NCBI RefSeq assembly: GCF_000372725.1
Contig: NW_005200774.1
Location: 1-64,000 of the forward strand
Source: Emiliania huxleyi CCMP1516
Taxonomy: Eukaryota > Haptophyta > Isochrysidales > Noelaerhabdaceae
Reading direction: 5' to 3'
DNA length: 64,000 bases
In this document: piece after piece, positions 19,995 through 30,903 of the stretch
Numbering within the stretch: position 1 is the first letter of the stretch
Layout of the letters: each line of letters opens with the position of its first letter
Notes under the pieces: generated by a model
Seen by the model: the letters and a program-made list of their open reading frames with translations, nothing else
Told to the model about the DNA's origin: nothing
Database searches by the model: none
Made by a program: the position numbers and the translations under genes

Positions 19995-21656
19995 ATGGCC
20001 GACGCGCCACCAGCCGCGAAGCGTGCCCGCCTGAGCGCGGCTACCTTTGGCGAGGCCGTCCTGAATGGCGACGAGTGGCTCGCAAAGTCCGAGGACGACG
20101 TGGAGCGCTGGCTGCGATCGGATGACCTCGCTGTTTGCCGGGAGACGACTGTGCTCGAGGGGCTCATCCGCTGGGCAAAGCACGACTTCGGAGCGAGGCG
20201 CGACGCGTTCGTGAGCATTCTCAACAGCGAGATCTGCGTGCGGCTGTCCCGCTTTACCCGCGACGAGCTCAAGGCGCTCGTGGAGAAGCCGCCAATCCCA
20301 GAGATTGCAAACGCCTTCTCACGCCGCGTGTGCGAGGAGCTGTTTCGTCGAACCGAGGCTGGCGGCGCCCCGCCTGCACCGATGCGTCTCTACGCGCAGC
20401 ACGCCTTTGAGTTCCCAACGCAGTGTGTGCGCAACGGACCGGCCGGGGCCGTCCCCGACCTCAACGCTGACTCCTTCAGTCGCTACGTGCCCAAGCCGGC
20501 ATTCCTGATGACAGTCTCCGCATCGAAGATCGTGGTGGGCGACCACGGTGGGCGCTCGGCAGAGCGCCGGTCCAGCATCAAAATCTACAACTCGTCCACG
20601 CTGCAGCTTGAGCGCGAATTTGCCTCCGGTGGCGGGCGAGTGTCGGCCCTTGCCTCGCACGGCGACAAGATCATCATCGGAGTGTCGGGAGGATGCAACT
20701 TCTGCAACAATGAGGACGAGAAGATCGCCGGTTACGCGACCGGCTGCCTCTACGTGCTGGACTACGAGCACGGTGGCGCCTTCTCGCTGGACGCGCACGG
20801 CAGCGTGTACCGGCACGAAGACGGCGGGGGCGCCAACGTGCTTGTGCGAGACCCAAACTGGTCCGTTGACCGCCTCTTCATGCACGGCGACTCTCTGGTG
20901 TCGATGGGCTATGGCACGCAGCCCGACTGGACCGCCGATTCCAGCATGACGTCCTCGCGGCACCTCGAGCAGCGCCAAGTCAAGATGTGGGACACGGCCA
21001 CCTGGCTTTGTACCAGCTCTGCTGAGGGGCCGTTCCCAGGCGACGGGCACACTGGCGCGGAGCTCTGCCTTTCCGTTGGCAAGTACGTCGTGAGCGTGTC
21101 TGCGCCGAGGCACAGGAGCTCCGCGTGGTACGGCGAGCTGCACGTGTGGGCCACGCCTTCGTGGCGGCAGACGCACGTGATCAAGGTCGTCGGCGATGGG
21201 CGCATCGTCGGACCAGTCGCCCTGGCCAACAGCAATGGCTACCTCGTCACCGCCTACGGCGGTGCGATCGACACGACGGTCAAGCTGTGGGACCTCGAGT
21301 CTGCCACCTGCCTGACCTCCTTCCAGGCCGCGCACCCCGTGTCCTCGCTCCTCGCAGGCGACGGAAAGCTCCTCCTCTTCTACGAACCGGACCGTGACCT
21401 AGAGGAGAACCCCAAGCGCGGCGAGGACTTCGAGTCGCACGCCGACTTCGAGGTGCGCGACCTCGCCACTGGAAGCGTGGCTCGCTCGATCGCAAACCCT
21501 CGGTACGAGCCGCTGGGGAGTGACTCGCACAGCTATACGGCTCGTCACGCCCACCGCGAACGCGTTCGGCGTCGCAGTGTGGTCCGCGCCGCCTTCACGA
21601 GCAGCGGCAAGCTCGTCACCGTCGACCACCAGGGCGCTCTCCGCCTATGGAAGTAG
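19995..21656 (+). CDS. BACK-domain and WD40-repeat protein
   Basis: The ATG at 19995 sits in a strong Kozak context (CACCATGG). The product is 553 aa from an intronless frame. Residues ~25-130 resemble the BACK domain that normally follows BTB in Kelch-type E3 adaptors (EWLAKSEDDVERWLRSDDL...VLEGLIRWAKHD), but no BTB precedes it. From ~150 on there are about seven beta-propeller repeats with WD-like ends such as VKMWDTATW, LHVWATPSW, VKLWDLESA and a final LRLWK. BACK plus WD40 without BTB suggests a scaffold or substrate adaptor; whether it binds Cullin 3 is doubtful. Confidence 0.8.
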   Translation: MADAPPAAKRARLSAATFGEAVLNGDEWLAKSEDDVERWLRSDDLAVCRETTVLEGLIRWAKHDFGARRDAFVSILNSEICVRLSRFTRDELKALVEKPPIPEIANAFSRRVCEELFRRTEAGGAPPAPMRLYAQHAFEFPTQCVRNGPAGAVPDLNADSFSRYVPKPAFLMTVSASKIVVGDHGGRSAERRSSIKIYNSSTLQLEREFASGGGRVSALASHGDKIIIGVSGGCNFCNNEDEKIAGYATGCLYVLDYEHGGAFSLDAHGSVYRHEDGGGANVLVRDPNWSVDRLFMHGDSLVSMGYGTQPDWTADSSMTSSRHLEQRQVKMWDTATWLCTSSAEGPFPGDGHTGAELCLSVGKYVVSVSAPRHRSSAWYGELHVWATPSWRQTHVIKVVGDGRIVGPVALANSNGYLVTAYGGAIDTTVKLWDLESATCLTSFQAAHPVSSLLAGDGKLLLFYEPDRDLEENPKRGEDFESHADFEVRDLATGSVARSIANPRYEPLGSDSHSYTARHAHRERVRRRSVVRAAFTSSGKLVTVDHQGALRLWK

Positions 21657-22059
21657 GCCAGCTGTCGGAAGAGGAGGGGGATATCCGCGGAGCGGCTTCG
21701 ATGAGAGCAGTGCGGCGAGACGCCGTTGCTTCGCTCTTACACATCACATTCGGCTCTCTCGCGTTCCCCCGAAATTGTCTCCTCCCTTCTTGATTGGACT
21801 GGTAATACGTTCTGTACGTGGACTGTCTCTCTGTCGCTCTCTGGGTCTCTCTGTCGGTGTCGGCTCGCTGCCCAGTGAACCACGTCGTGTCGTCAATCTG
21901 ACTCGCGGCGCTCTCGCCCCCTCGCGGTGGGTGGTCTCTACGCCGTAGCCCGTACCGCACGGCCGCGCACTCCGTCTCTCAGACGCCGGCTCTCCTCAGC
22001 GTGTGTGACAGAATCTGCAAGAACGAAATGATCGCCACCATCCCACAACAAGAGAAGGC

Positions 22060-22485
22060 TGGGCGAGGCGATCAAACTCAACACATATTCCCCACCAGAC
22101 ATGGCGTAGCTAAAAGGAGCGGAACGCCGCGTTCCAAGCGCGAGCGCGGGGTCCGCAGGGCGCAGCCGCAGCCCGAGCGGCTCCCGCAGCTCGGGCGCAA
22201 AGACGTTGTAGCCGTAACCACCGAGGGCTGCAGCAGCGCGCGCGCTTGCGGGGAGAGGTCCGGCGCCAGCGCGCGCGCGGCGAGGAGGTGGGTGGTCGCC
22301 TCGTGCGCCAGCTCGGCCGCGGCGTCGCAGAGCGGGGCGCTCGGCCAGAGAGGAGTTGCTTGAGCGAAGCGCCTGGCGCAGAGAGGGCCCGTGCATGTGT
22401 GAGCCAACAGAGGTGGGAACAGGAGCTGCCGGAGCGGGAGTAGCACCGTGCCGCTGCGCCACGTCGGCGGGGATGTAGGAGGCGC
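22060..22485 (-). pseudogene. Decayed NDUFAF6-like (squalene/phytoene synthase-fold) gene fragment
   Basis: NDUFAF6 is a mitochondrial complex I assembly factor of the isoprenoid-synthase fold. Only its C-terminal third is visible. An exon at 22447-22485 after a CCCCGCAG acceptor reads GASYIPADVAQRHG. After a GT-AG intron follow HGASLKQLLSGRAP, then DAAAELAHEATTHLLAARAL, then YGYNVFAPELREPLGLRL, each in a different frame. Hence at least two frameshifts. The catalytic Asp-rich N-terminal part is absent: upstream there is only a partial duplicate of the first exon (~22580-22640), a microsatellite and then another gene. I read it as a 5'-truncated pseudogene of a host gene. Confidence 0.6.
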
Positions 22486-22931
22486 CTGCGGGGAGGGCCC
22501 GAGAGCGCTGAGGGACGGCGTGGCGCCGCGTCCAGCGGGGGATGCCGGGAGAGGCGCCTAGACTTAGACCGCTCACGTATTGCGGCCGTGCGCCACGTCG
22601 GCAGGGGTGGTGCGGGGAGAGGCGCCTTGCTCCGCGTGGTGCGCCGCGCCGCGCAGCAGAGTGGCGATGCCTGCTCAGTGACGGCTCGTGCTGAGTCCTC
22701 GTCCAGTGCGCGGTGGCTCGACGCCGCCGCAGCAGCGCTTACTCGAGTTACGTAGTACGGCTCTTAAATAGGGACGCGGCAAATCGACCGGCCGGCGCCC
22801 TCTAGAGCTACGCCTGACAAATCCCAAAATTAAGTAACTGCAGGACTAACGCCCACAGACAGATAGATGGACATGGACATTTGGACATGGAGAAGGGGAG
22901 CTCAGCTGTCTGCCACCACGACTCGCAAGAA

Positions 22932-22977
<46 letters not shown>

Positions 22978-23016
22978 ATCACTCAACATGATACGTCACA
23001 ACATGAACAAGAGAAT
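22486..23016. other. Intergenic, with (AC)n microsatellite
   Basis: No gene. The part at 22580-22640 resembles the NDUFAF6-like exon just downstream (shared GCCGACGTGGCGCA in minus sense). An (AC)n tract occupies about 22933-22975. Confidence 0.5.
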
Positions 23017-24021
23017 TTAAGCCAGATTGGCCTGTCGGACCGACACGGGCGAGCAGTCGGGTGGTTTCATCATGCGAAGGCCAAGCTTCACGTGCCGTGC
23101 GGTGCGCGGCCACACTGGCCCTCTGCGCAGTCCACTGACGATGTAATCGCCATTGAGGCTGCGCCTCGGCCCGTCACCTCGCATCTGGCAAGCACCAGCG
23201 CCTGCTCGCGGCTGCGCCACGGTGGCGCACAATGGTCGAGGGCGGGGAAGGAGAGCCCTCAGCTGCAGGCGCTCGGCAAAGTAGTCGTACGACAGCGTGT
23301 GACCCGAAAACTTGTGCCCCGGATGCTTGTGGTGCGAGAGGTGGTCCGCCGTGCCGACGAGGATGCGAGGCAGCCAGCGGGACGCGTCCTCCACGGGTGG
23401 GAAGTGCATCAGGAGATTCAAACCCATGACGACGACCAACGACGCCTGCAGCGTGGCCCTCGAGGGCTTGAACAGGACCATCCCGGGACCAAACGCGGTG
23501 ATGTAGGCCAGCAGGAACTCGAGAGGCGACACGGCGAGCGCAGTGGACGGCGACACCGAGCGTCCACGGAAGCGATGATGGAACTGATGAACAAAGAAGA
23601 GGCCTGGCACCTTGTGGAAGGCGGCGTGGAAGAGGTAGTAGACCAGCGAGTGGAGGAGTACGGTAACCGTCACCTCGCCGACGTCCAGCGAGCCGGCACT
23701 CCATTCAACGCCGCCGGGGCCGGCGCCTCGCCGGATGAAGAAGTTTGGGAAGCTGCAGACAGACACGTACATCGGGACGCCGATCAGGATGGCATTGTAC
23801 AAGTTGCACCACCACCCCTGCTGGTAGAGGTCCTTGCCGCCGGCCATGGAGCGAAGGTGCCGGACGCTGGAAAGAGAGAAGCACTCGAACAGCGCGGTGA
23901 GGAGGAGCATCGAGACGGCCATCATCATGCCCTCGAGGGCGAGTCGTTCGTGGAGCGCTTCGTCGACCCACATGGCGTCCATGAGCGCGAGACATGCGAA
24001 GGCGGCGAAGAGGACTCCCAT
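23017..24021 (-). CDS. Fatty acid hydroxylase / sterol desaturase family enzyme
   Basis: Membrane di-iron oxygenase acting on sterols, fatty acids or related lipids in the endoplasmic reticulum. The three His boxes are present in order: HAAFH, HQFHH and HLSHHKHPGH. The ATG at 24021 gives MGVLFAAFACLALMDAMW and 334 aa; open frame upstream starts with TTG only. Several hydrophobic helices flank the boxes. The C-terminal ~60 residues after FAERL are Arg/Pro-rich and look less protein-like, so the true end may be earlier or spliced. The substrate cannot be told from sequence. A 22-bp motif in the 5' region is shared with the PIN-type gene at 43.9 kb. Confidence 0.8.
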   Translation of the reverse strand: MGVLFAAFACLALMDAMWVDEALHERLALEGMMMAVSMLLLTALFECFSLSSVRHLRSMAGGKDLYQQGWWCNLYNAILIGVPMYVSVCSFPNFFIRRGAGPGGVEWSAGSLDVGEVTVTVLLHSLVYYLFHAAFHKVPGLFFVHQFHHRFRGRSVSPSTALAVSPLEFLLAYITAFGPGMVLFKPSRATLQASLVVVMGLNLLMHFPPVEDASRWLPRILVGTADHLSHHKHPGHKFSGHTLSYDYFAERLQLRALLPRPRPLCATVAQPRAGAGACQMRGDGPRRSLNGDYIVSGLRRGPVWPRTARHVKLGLRMMKPPDCSPVSVRQANLA

Positions 24022-24075
24022 TGCAGAGAAGCGAGCGAGACGGAGGCACTGGCGAGCACGTGAGGAGCAGGAGGC

Positions 24076-24097
24076 TCTCGAGGTGGATATCCTTTGG
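24076..24097 (-). promoter_or_regulatory. Shared 22-bp 5' motif, copy 1
   Basis: The core GGTGGATATCCTTTGG within a 22-bp identical block lies 55-76 bp upstream of the fatty acid hydroxylase ATG. The same block, in the same orientation relative to the gene, lies upstream of the PIN/AEC gene (43968-43989). Possible core-promoter or 5' leader element. Confidence 0.4.
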
Positions 24098-24289
24098 GTC
24101 AGCAAGGTGCCGTGTTGGTTGTCCGACGCCACCAAGGATGCGTAGTTTTGACAGCGTCGCCCTTCCTACCCAACGAGGGCGCGAGATAGGATTTTCGCGT
24201 CAGTGGCGGCCAAGACAGAAACAGCGTGCTACTGTCTTGAGTGCTGGAGGCGCCCCTGATGCCACTGGTCTCAATCCGAGCCGGCGGCG

Positions 24290-24845
24290 CCTTCGTCCGG
24301 GCCCACGGCCGGCACGCCGTCAAATTTTCTCGCCGATCCCGCGCGCTCGGCCGCCACCGCGGCGCCTCCGAGAGCGCCGTTTCGACACGCTGCAGCCGCG
24401 GGCCGCGGCACCTCGACACACCGCCTCTCGCGCCGCCTTGAGGTGCTCCGATCGTGCACGCGGGTCGGCTCGGCACGGTGCGTGCAAATTATTGCATGTA
24501 TTCGCACTCGCTGCGCCACGTATCTGCCTCTGACGGCCCGATACGCCACCCGAAGCGCCACCGGTCCACACACGCGGGGCTGCGCGACTCTCTCGCGGCC
24601 CACCGCCCTCCCACACGCCGTTCGACCTCCACACAGGCGCTCGCTCGAGCCTCGCCGTCCGGGCGGTCCTGCGCGTCCAGATCTCGGCGACCATGACCCG
24701 CCACGCGCCAGCTCTGCACCTCTCCCGCGCGCGCCCGGCTGCTGGCATGGCGAGGCGGGCGAGGCTGGCGCGCTGCGACCGGTGGAGCGCCGCGCGGGCA
24801 GCGCACCAGCCTCGCACGCACCTCTCCACTGCGCCGCGTGCGCCG
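24290..24845 (+). repeat. 556-bp inverted segmental duplication, copy 1
   Basis: Matches the reverse complement of 32098-32653 over its whole 556 bp; I noticed only two differences. Borders are CCTTCGTCCGGG and GTGCGCCG. No recognisable coding content, target duplication or terminal repeat was seen. Confidence 0.9.
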
Positions 24846-25032
24846 AGTTGCGTCAAGATACAGTCAGCGGCCTTGACGGGTGAGTTCACACAAAGCTCGC
24901 GGTCTGAGCGAGGCTCTTGGTGCGGCGGCAGCGTAGTGTGTGTGTGCGGACGCAGCGCTTGCAATGTTAACCCGGTATCTCTTCGTGGGATCTAACTATG
25001 AATGTCACAAAACTTCCTCGCGTCGGTATCAA

Positions 25033-26185
25033 TTACGCGAGCACCACGACTACGCTAGCCCCGCTGGGCCCTCCAGGCGACGAGTCTGACGGCGGAGGGG
25101 GCCCGGCACCGACGACCGTCCCGACAAAAACAGGCTCCGCTGGGGCTAGGCCGATGCCTGGGCACCCCTCCTTATTCTCTTTGGTCTTGCCGTGCGACCG
25201 CACCATGCCGTCACCGCGCAGAATGCCCATGTATGCGCACTGGCTGCACCGTCGCCTCTCCCCTTTGGGGGCCGCGGGAGCCGCAGCCGGCGGGACAACT
25301 TTGACGATCTTCGCCCTCTTCTTCGCCGGGAGGGTGGCGTTCTCAATCTTGCCGGCCAGCTTGCACACGCACCTACAATGGGGTGTGTGTCACGCACCAG
25401 GCGAGGCTGCCGACCCGCACCGCGAGCTCTCTCTCCGCCTGGCATGCCACCGCGCGTCGCCAAAGTTGCGTGCGGCGTCGTCCTCAGTCCCCTGCTCGGC
25501 AAGGACCGCCTTGCCCTCGAGCCCCGGCTCTCGCTGGTCGGCGTAGTAGACGTGCCGATCGCAGTCGTAGCACGTGAACGGATTCGATCTCGACCCCAAG
25601 TAGTCGGGCTCGTGCGGCTCGCCATTCTTGGTGAAGCGGTCACCCTCCCACGTGAACCCGTCAAAGCTCTCCACGATGTCGGCCGTCGCTTTGTCCACCG
25701 CCTGCGCCTTGCCCGGCTCGGAGACGGGCATGATGGCAGAGTCCTGAGCCGGAGCGCGGGTGTGGTCAGAGCGCAACCGAGGGGCGAGGATCGCTGCTGG
25801 CTGCGTGCCAGGCCGAGCTCGTGGAGGATCTCGTTGTGCCGATCCTCGTCGTATGCGACCGGCGCGGAGGGACGAGGGGTGGCCGCCACGCTCTCGCTCT
25901 GCAGCAGCGCATTGAGGTGCGCATCGTTGTTCTTGAGGAAGGCTACGACCGCGTTGAGAGCGTCTCCATCCCCAAAGTCGAGTGCGATCCTGCCGCGTGT
26001 TTGGGGGAGCGCGAGTTGGCAGGCGGCGAGGGCACTTCGGAGGTGGAGGGCGGGCGAGGGGCGGCTCCGCCGCGCCTCTTTGCCGTGGCGACCTGCTCGC
26101 GCGTCAGCTTCTGGGCAGGCGTCGATGTCTCACCCGACCAAGCGCCCTTCTTGCCCGTCTTGAACTGGGCCCTGCGCGGCGGCAA
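25033..26185 (-). CDS. Cys-rich protein, at least four exons, unknown function
   Basis: Four protein-like blocks on the minus strand in different frames, separated by short gaps that must be introns: FKTGKKGAWSGETSTPAQKL; LDFGDGDALNAVVAFLKNND; DIVESFDGFTWEGDRFTKNG followed by FTCYDCDRHVYYAD; and a last exon KKRAKIVKVV followed by CSQCAYMGILRGDGMVRSHG and an EGCPG tail. The CxxC...H...C pattern and the KKRAK motif suggest a nuclear zinc-binding protein. No ATG was found for the first exon and splice sites were not fixed. It lies head-to-tail behind the 1181-aa gene on the same strand. I do not recognise the family. Confidence 0.5.
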
Positions 26186-26264
26186 AGGGGCTGGTGACGC
26201 TCGCCGCGTCGCAAGAGCCGCGTCGCAATAGGGGAGAGGAGTTGGTTGGCTACTACGTTATTAC

Positions 26265-29200
26265 TCACGTGCGCGGCGGCGCACACAAATCGAGGTAGAG
26301 CGTGGTTGCGTCCGTGTACGTCTCGACGACGGCGTGCGCGTCCACCTTGATCTTCACCGAGTCGGCCAGCATAACTTCATCTCCCACATAAGTGACGGTG
26401 AGGCTGCGCGCCTTGGTGTTGAGGGTGAGGGTGAGGCTTGCCGTGCCGTCGCTCGAGTCGCGGACTCGAACAAGCCTCACCTCGACGGCGTCCTTGCTCC
26501 CGTACGTCGTCACGGAAGCGAGCGCCTGCACGAGCTTTGGCGCCGCCTGGTCGGCCTGGCCGGAAGCCTGGCTCCGCCTGTCGTCGAGCGGGTCATCGTC
26601 GTCGTCGTCGCCGCCGACCGTGTCGCCACTGCCGCACTCCGCGTCCTCCTCGTGCACACCGCGCAGGGCGGGAAGTGACCGATCGCGCCTCTCCACCATC
26701 TCTCCGTCCCCATCCCCACCCTCCTCTCCCGCGTCCGCGTCTGCCGGGGAGGCCTCCATCGTCTCAACCTCCATCGCCTCAACCTCAATCGCATCTGCCA
26801 CGCTGCCCGAGGCCTCGCCGCCCAAGGCGGTGCCTGCCTCGCCCGACGGCCGCCTCTCACCGCCAACGGGCCGGCCGCCGCGGCCGCTCTCGTCGCCGCC
26901 CAGCCCGGCTGAGTGCCTCTCTCCCCCACCGCCGCCGAGATCGCTGCCGCCATCGCCTTCCGCGCTCGGCGCTCCTCCGCAGCTGCCACCGCCGCCACCT
27001 TCGCTGCCGCCGCCACCGCCACCGTCAACCTCAGCCACGACGCCGCGTTGGGTGCCGCTGGGGCCTGCCCCGTCGCCGCTGCCGCCGCTGACGTCGCCGA
27101 CTCGGCCGCTGGGATCGCCGCCTCCGGAGCCGCCGCCATCGCCCGGCTGCCGCCCTCGCTCGCCCGCCACCGTCGACGCATGCCCAGGCGGCGCGAGCCG
27201 GGCGTGGTAGGCGGCAAACTTGGCGTCCTTGAGCTGCTGCAGCTGCGCCGGGCTCAGGCGCTCGACGCTCCGCCTCGCGTCCTTGGCAGCCTGCCGCCTC
27301 GCGGCCGCGGGCGTGCTGTGGTCGGGGTCGTCCTCGTTGAGCTCGGAGAGGAGCGTGTTGACGACGGCCTTGCGATCCACCTGGCGCTGCGCCGAGTCGC
27401 GCAACTTGCCAGACGGCGTGCGCTCAGACGAGCCCGTGGCCGCCGCTTCCTGCGATGACTGCCGCCCGCCGCCGTGGTAGTCGCCCGTTTGTCTCGCCAT
27501 CACCTGGTGCAAGTTCTCGACCGTCTCGTCCGCCGCGACGCGGGCGTAGGGGGTGTCGCTCCGCAAAAAGTAGTGCACGTGCGCCACCACGATCGACGAC
27601 ATGCTGATCAAGTACGGCGTCGACTTGTTGAAGACGGCGAGACAAAGCAGCCGGAGGCAGGTCGCGTCCTTGCCGACCCGCTTTGCTCCTTTGGATACCG
27701 TCTCAAAGTTGTGGTCGTGGAAGACTGGGATGATGCGAGCCAGGTAGTCCCAGCAGCGTGCGATGCTCCGCAGGGCGGCGGCGTGGGCGTAGCCCTCCTG
27801 CCCAAAGGCTGCGCCATCTCCGTCGCGGCGAAAGAGCTCGGGCCATCGCTTCAGCATCGTTCTGGCCGCGTCTGACATGTTGATGGCAATCACCGGGCCC
27901 GTCTCGAGCGGGATGTAGTTCACGTACGAGAGCTTGAATATCTTCTTCAGGTGCTCTGCAAAGTCTGCGAGCGCGCCGAGCTTGGCGAGCGCGCCGCACG
28001 TCCAGTCCCACATCTGCGGGCGCGGAGCGGACGAGGAGGGCCGGTGAGCTGCGCAGGCGCGGTGCCGAGGGGGAGGGGGGGCGAGGCTCGACACGAGGCG
28101 GCGAGCTCACCTTGCCGACGGGTGCGAGGAGCAGGTGGAGCGAGGCGCGGAGGTAGTGGAAGGTGTCCATGCGGAAGAGGTTGACCCCGCAGATGCCGCC
28201 GTACTCGGCGGTGGCTTTGGAGCGGCGGTCCTCCGGAGAGCGGTCCGCCTGCAGGCTCTCGACCTTCTCCTGCAGCGCCAGCGTTATGGAGAAGGGCGCG
28301 AAGACTGACACGTCGCGCAATGTGTCCTTCTGAGCCGTTGACCAGTAGGCCGGGTAGTTCGACGTGTAGCTCGATGTGTTCAGCGCCGTGATGAGGGCGG
28401 CGCCGTCGAGCGCGACCCAAACCTGGTTTGGCAGCAACGTCGGACCGTGCGGGTCGGGCGTCATGGTGTCGGCCAGCACGTGCAGGAACTTGACTGAGGC
28501 GTCAAAGTGTGTGGAGAGCGTCGGCGCGTCGTCCGGCTTGTCGTTCGACTCGATGTATGTAAGGAGCCAGGCCATCACGACCGAGCCGGCGAGGAGCGGC
28601 ACGGAGGCGGAGCGGATGATGAGCGGGGTGTGGTGTGTGCGCTTCGCAGTCTTCACTGCGTCAAAGGTGGCCGTCCAAAGGAAGACTCCGAGGGGGAACT
28701 CGGGCGACGTTGCCAGCGATGGCAGGAAGAGCTTCCACAGCGGGCGCGCCCGCCGCCGCTCGAGCAGCTTCACCCCGTCGAAGCGAGCACTGACCGTCGC
28801 GGCCTCGGTGAGCGGCGGGAGCAGGTGCAAGCGCCCCTTGAGCTCGTCGTAGGCGTGGCGCGTCTGGTCCGCGTTGACGCTGAGGCGCTCGTCGGCTTGC
28901 AGGCCAAGAGCCCTTGCCACCGGAGCTAAGGCGCGGCGCACGACCCCGTCGAGCCGCTCGTCCGAGATGTTGAGCGTGAGCTTGAGGAGCAGTGTGGCGT
29001 CGGTGGCGGCTGTGCGGAGGGCGTCTCTCCGTGCTGCCACCTCGATGGTCTTGATGCGCGCGGCGACCGCCTCGTTCTTGAGCACCCTGCACAGAACAGG
29101 CCACCTCCGGAGCACGAGGTGCGTCCAGAGCGCCAGCTCATCCGGGGAGGCCGGCGGGGGGAGCTGGGCCGCCGCCGCCGCCGCCGCGTCGGGCAGCGCA

Positions 29201-29907
29201 GGCAGCGCTGGGGTCGACCCGCCCGTCTTTGGGTCGGAGAGGGCGAGGAGGAGGTCCGCCACCAGGTCACTGCGGCGGTTCAGCTCCCGCTCTTCCTTCG
29301 ACCCGTGGGTCGAGAGGAGGACGGAGGCGGCCTTGTCGTGCAAGGCCTTCGACTGCCCACCGCCGCCGGGCAAGTCGAGGGTGGTGAGGAGGGTGCGGCG
29401 CAGTGCCTCGTGCGTCGTCTCGCCGAGCACCGCCACGAGCTGCTTGAGCGCCCTCGCCGGCGGCCCAAAGCTGCCTCCGAGCAGCAGGTGAGCAAACTGC
29501 TCAAATGGGTGCGACTTGACGCGCAGCGCCGAGTGCTCCGCGAGAGAGAGGACCACCTCCTTGTCCGTCGGTAGGTGCGCCTTGCGCATCGAGTTGACCA
29601 CCCACGTAAAGAGCTGATCGAAGGTGACAACTGGCTGCATCGCTGGCGGCTTGTTCGACGGCCACGCCACCGTTGCCATCAGTTGGGAGTCCTCAGGCAC
29701 TCCCTTCGTCGCCAGCCTCTCCCTTGCATGAGGCAGCCTCTCTCGCACGAGCGACGTGCCGTAGACCGCCTCTGCCACTTCTGCCACCGCAAACACAGCC
29801 TCGCTCGGCTGCGCCTGCAAGTTGGTGACGGATTGGATGTTGGAAGGGAAGTGCACGTGTAGCGACGCGTCGTTGCCGTCGAAAGCAGTGATGGGAAGAG
29901 TCGCCAT
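26265..29907 (-). CDS. Large 1181-aa protein, unknown family
   Basis: The ATG at 29907 and one clean GT-AG intron (28014-28110, GTGAGC donor, CCCGCAG acceptor, phase 0) join HLLLAPVGK to MWDWTCGALAKLG. Residues 1-~800 look like a globular, mostly helical protein (e.g. FDQLFTWVVNSMRKAHLPTD, VWVALDGAALITALNTSSY). A Gly/Ser/Glu low-complexity linker and acidic runs (DDDDDD) follow, then a C-terminal beta-rich domain (VEVRLVRVRDSSDG...LTLTLNTKARSLTVTYVG). I find no catalytic motif, transmembrane segment or known family. It is divergent from the small gene at 30204. The 556-bp inverted duplication flanks this gene cluster. It may be a lineage-specific protein or the gene of an unrecognised large element. 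Confidence 0.7.
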
Positions 29908-30203
29908 GACGGCGTGCAGCGCCTGTGAATACTAATAGCCAACTGGGAACAGCATCTCACTTCGCGCGGCTCTCCGCAAGTGGTCACAAGTGGTTCTCGA
30001 TGGATGATACGCCGAGGCACCGCGGCCCGACGGCTCTCGCGCGCGGCCTGGCAGCCCTCGAGACGGCCGACCTCACCGGCGGCGACACGGCCGAGCCGGC
30101 GACCGTGGCGCGAGGCTCGCGTCGCCGAACGAGAGTCGACGGTCCTGGCAGAGGCAGAGGGCGTCGTCCCCAGCGAGTCGACCCGAATCGACGGCTGTTC
30201 ACG

Positions 30204-30633
30204 ATGGCCGACTCGAACGGCTACCAGCAGCACATCGTGAAGGTCGCCGTGCTGCTGCATGACGACCCGGAGCACAAGCTCCGGTACTGCGCTGCCCACC
30301 CGCCGGCGCCCGACACGAAGCTGCAGCTGGTGGCCGGCGCGAGCGCGTGCTCAGCGCAGGCGTGCGAGTGCAGGCTGGACTACCTGAAGCTCGCCGCCGC
30401 CGCTGGGCTCTCCGCGCGTGAGGAGGTGAGGCCAGTGCCCCGCAGGCTGCCCACACACCATGCCGCACTCGCACACACACAATGAGCTATAGGCGCGCAG
30501 GCTGGTCCAAAAATGCCGCACGACGCTGAAGACGGAGGCGGCGGCGCGCAAGACGGAGGAGGCCGACGCCGAGAACGACGAGAACGACGAGAACGCGTCC
30601 TCGAGCCAAGGCTCGATGGCGGATGGGTGGTAG
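30204..30633 (+). CDS. Small two-exon protein (120 aa), unknown function
   Basis: The ATG at 30204 starts MADSNGYQQHIVKVAVLLHD. Exon 1 ends at 30425; a 67-nt GT-AG intron (30426-30492) keeps phase 0. Exon 2 encodes ARRLVQKCRTTLKTEAAARK and an acidic DENDEN tail, with stop TAG at 30633. Three Cys lie in a compact segment (CSAQACEC), perhaps binding metal, and the second exon is helical. Divergent from the 1181-aa gene with ~300 bp between starts. Function unknown; the exon structure makes a real gene likely. Confidence 0.55.
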
Positions 30634-30798
30634 TGCGAAACGGGCGAGGGGACGGCCGCAGACTTCACACCAAAACGTTCCACTGTGGGCGGGGGTGGGA
30701 CAGTCCCGTGACTGGCATTGCCGTTCTTCGGAAACGTGGACACGTGCGCTCGCGATTTGTGAGAAGACGAAAAAAGAAACACACCCACCGCGACCTCC

Positions 30799-30903
<105 letters not shown>

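Noticed and set aside
22001-22443. Plus-strand frames opposite the NDUFAF6-like fragment
   Set aside because: No family resemblance, whereas the minus strand shows ordered motifs of a known family.
24290-24883. Reading frames shared by both copies of the 556-bp duplication as a gene family
   Set aside because: They are shared only because the DNA is duplicated; composition is Arg/Ala/Pro-rich in every frame and frames run past the repeat borders.
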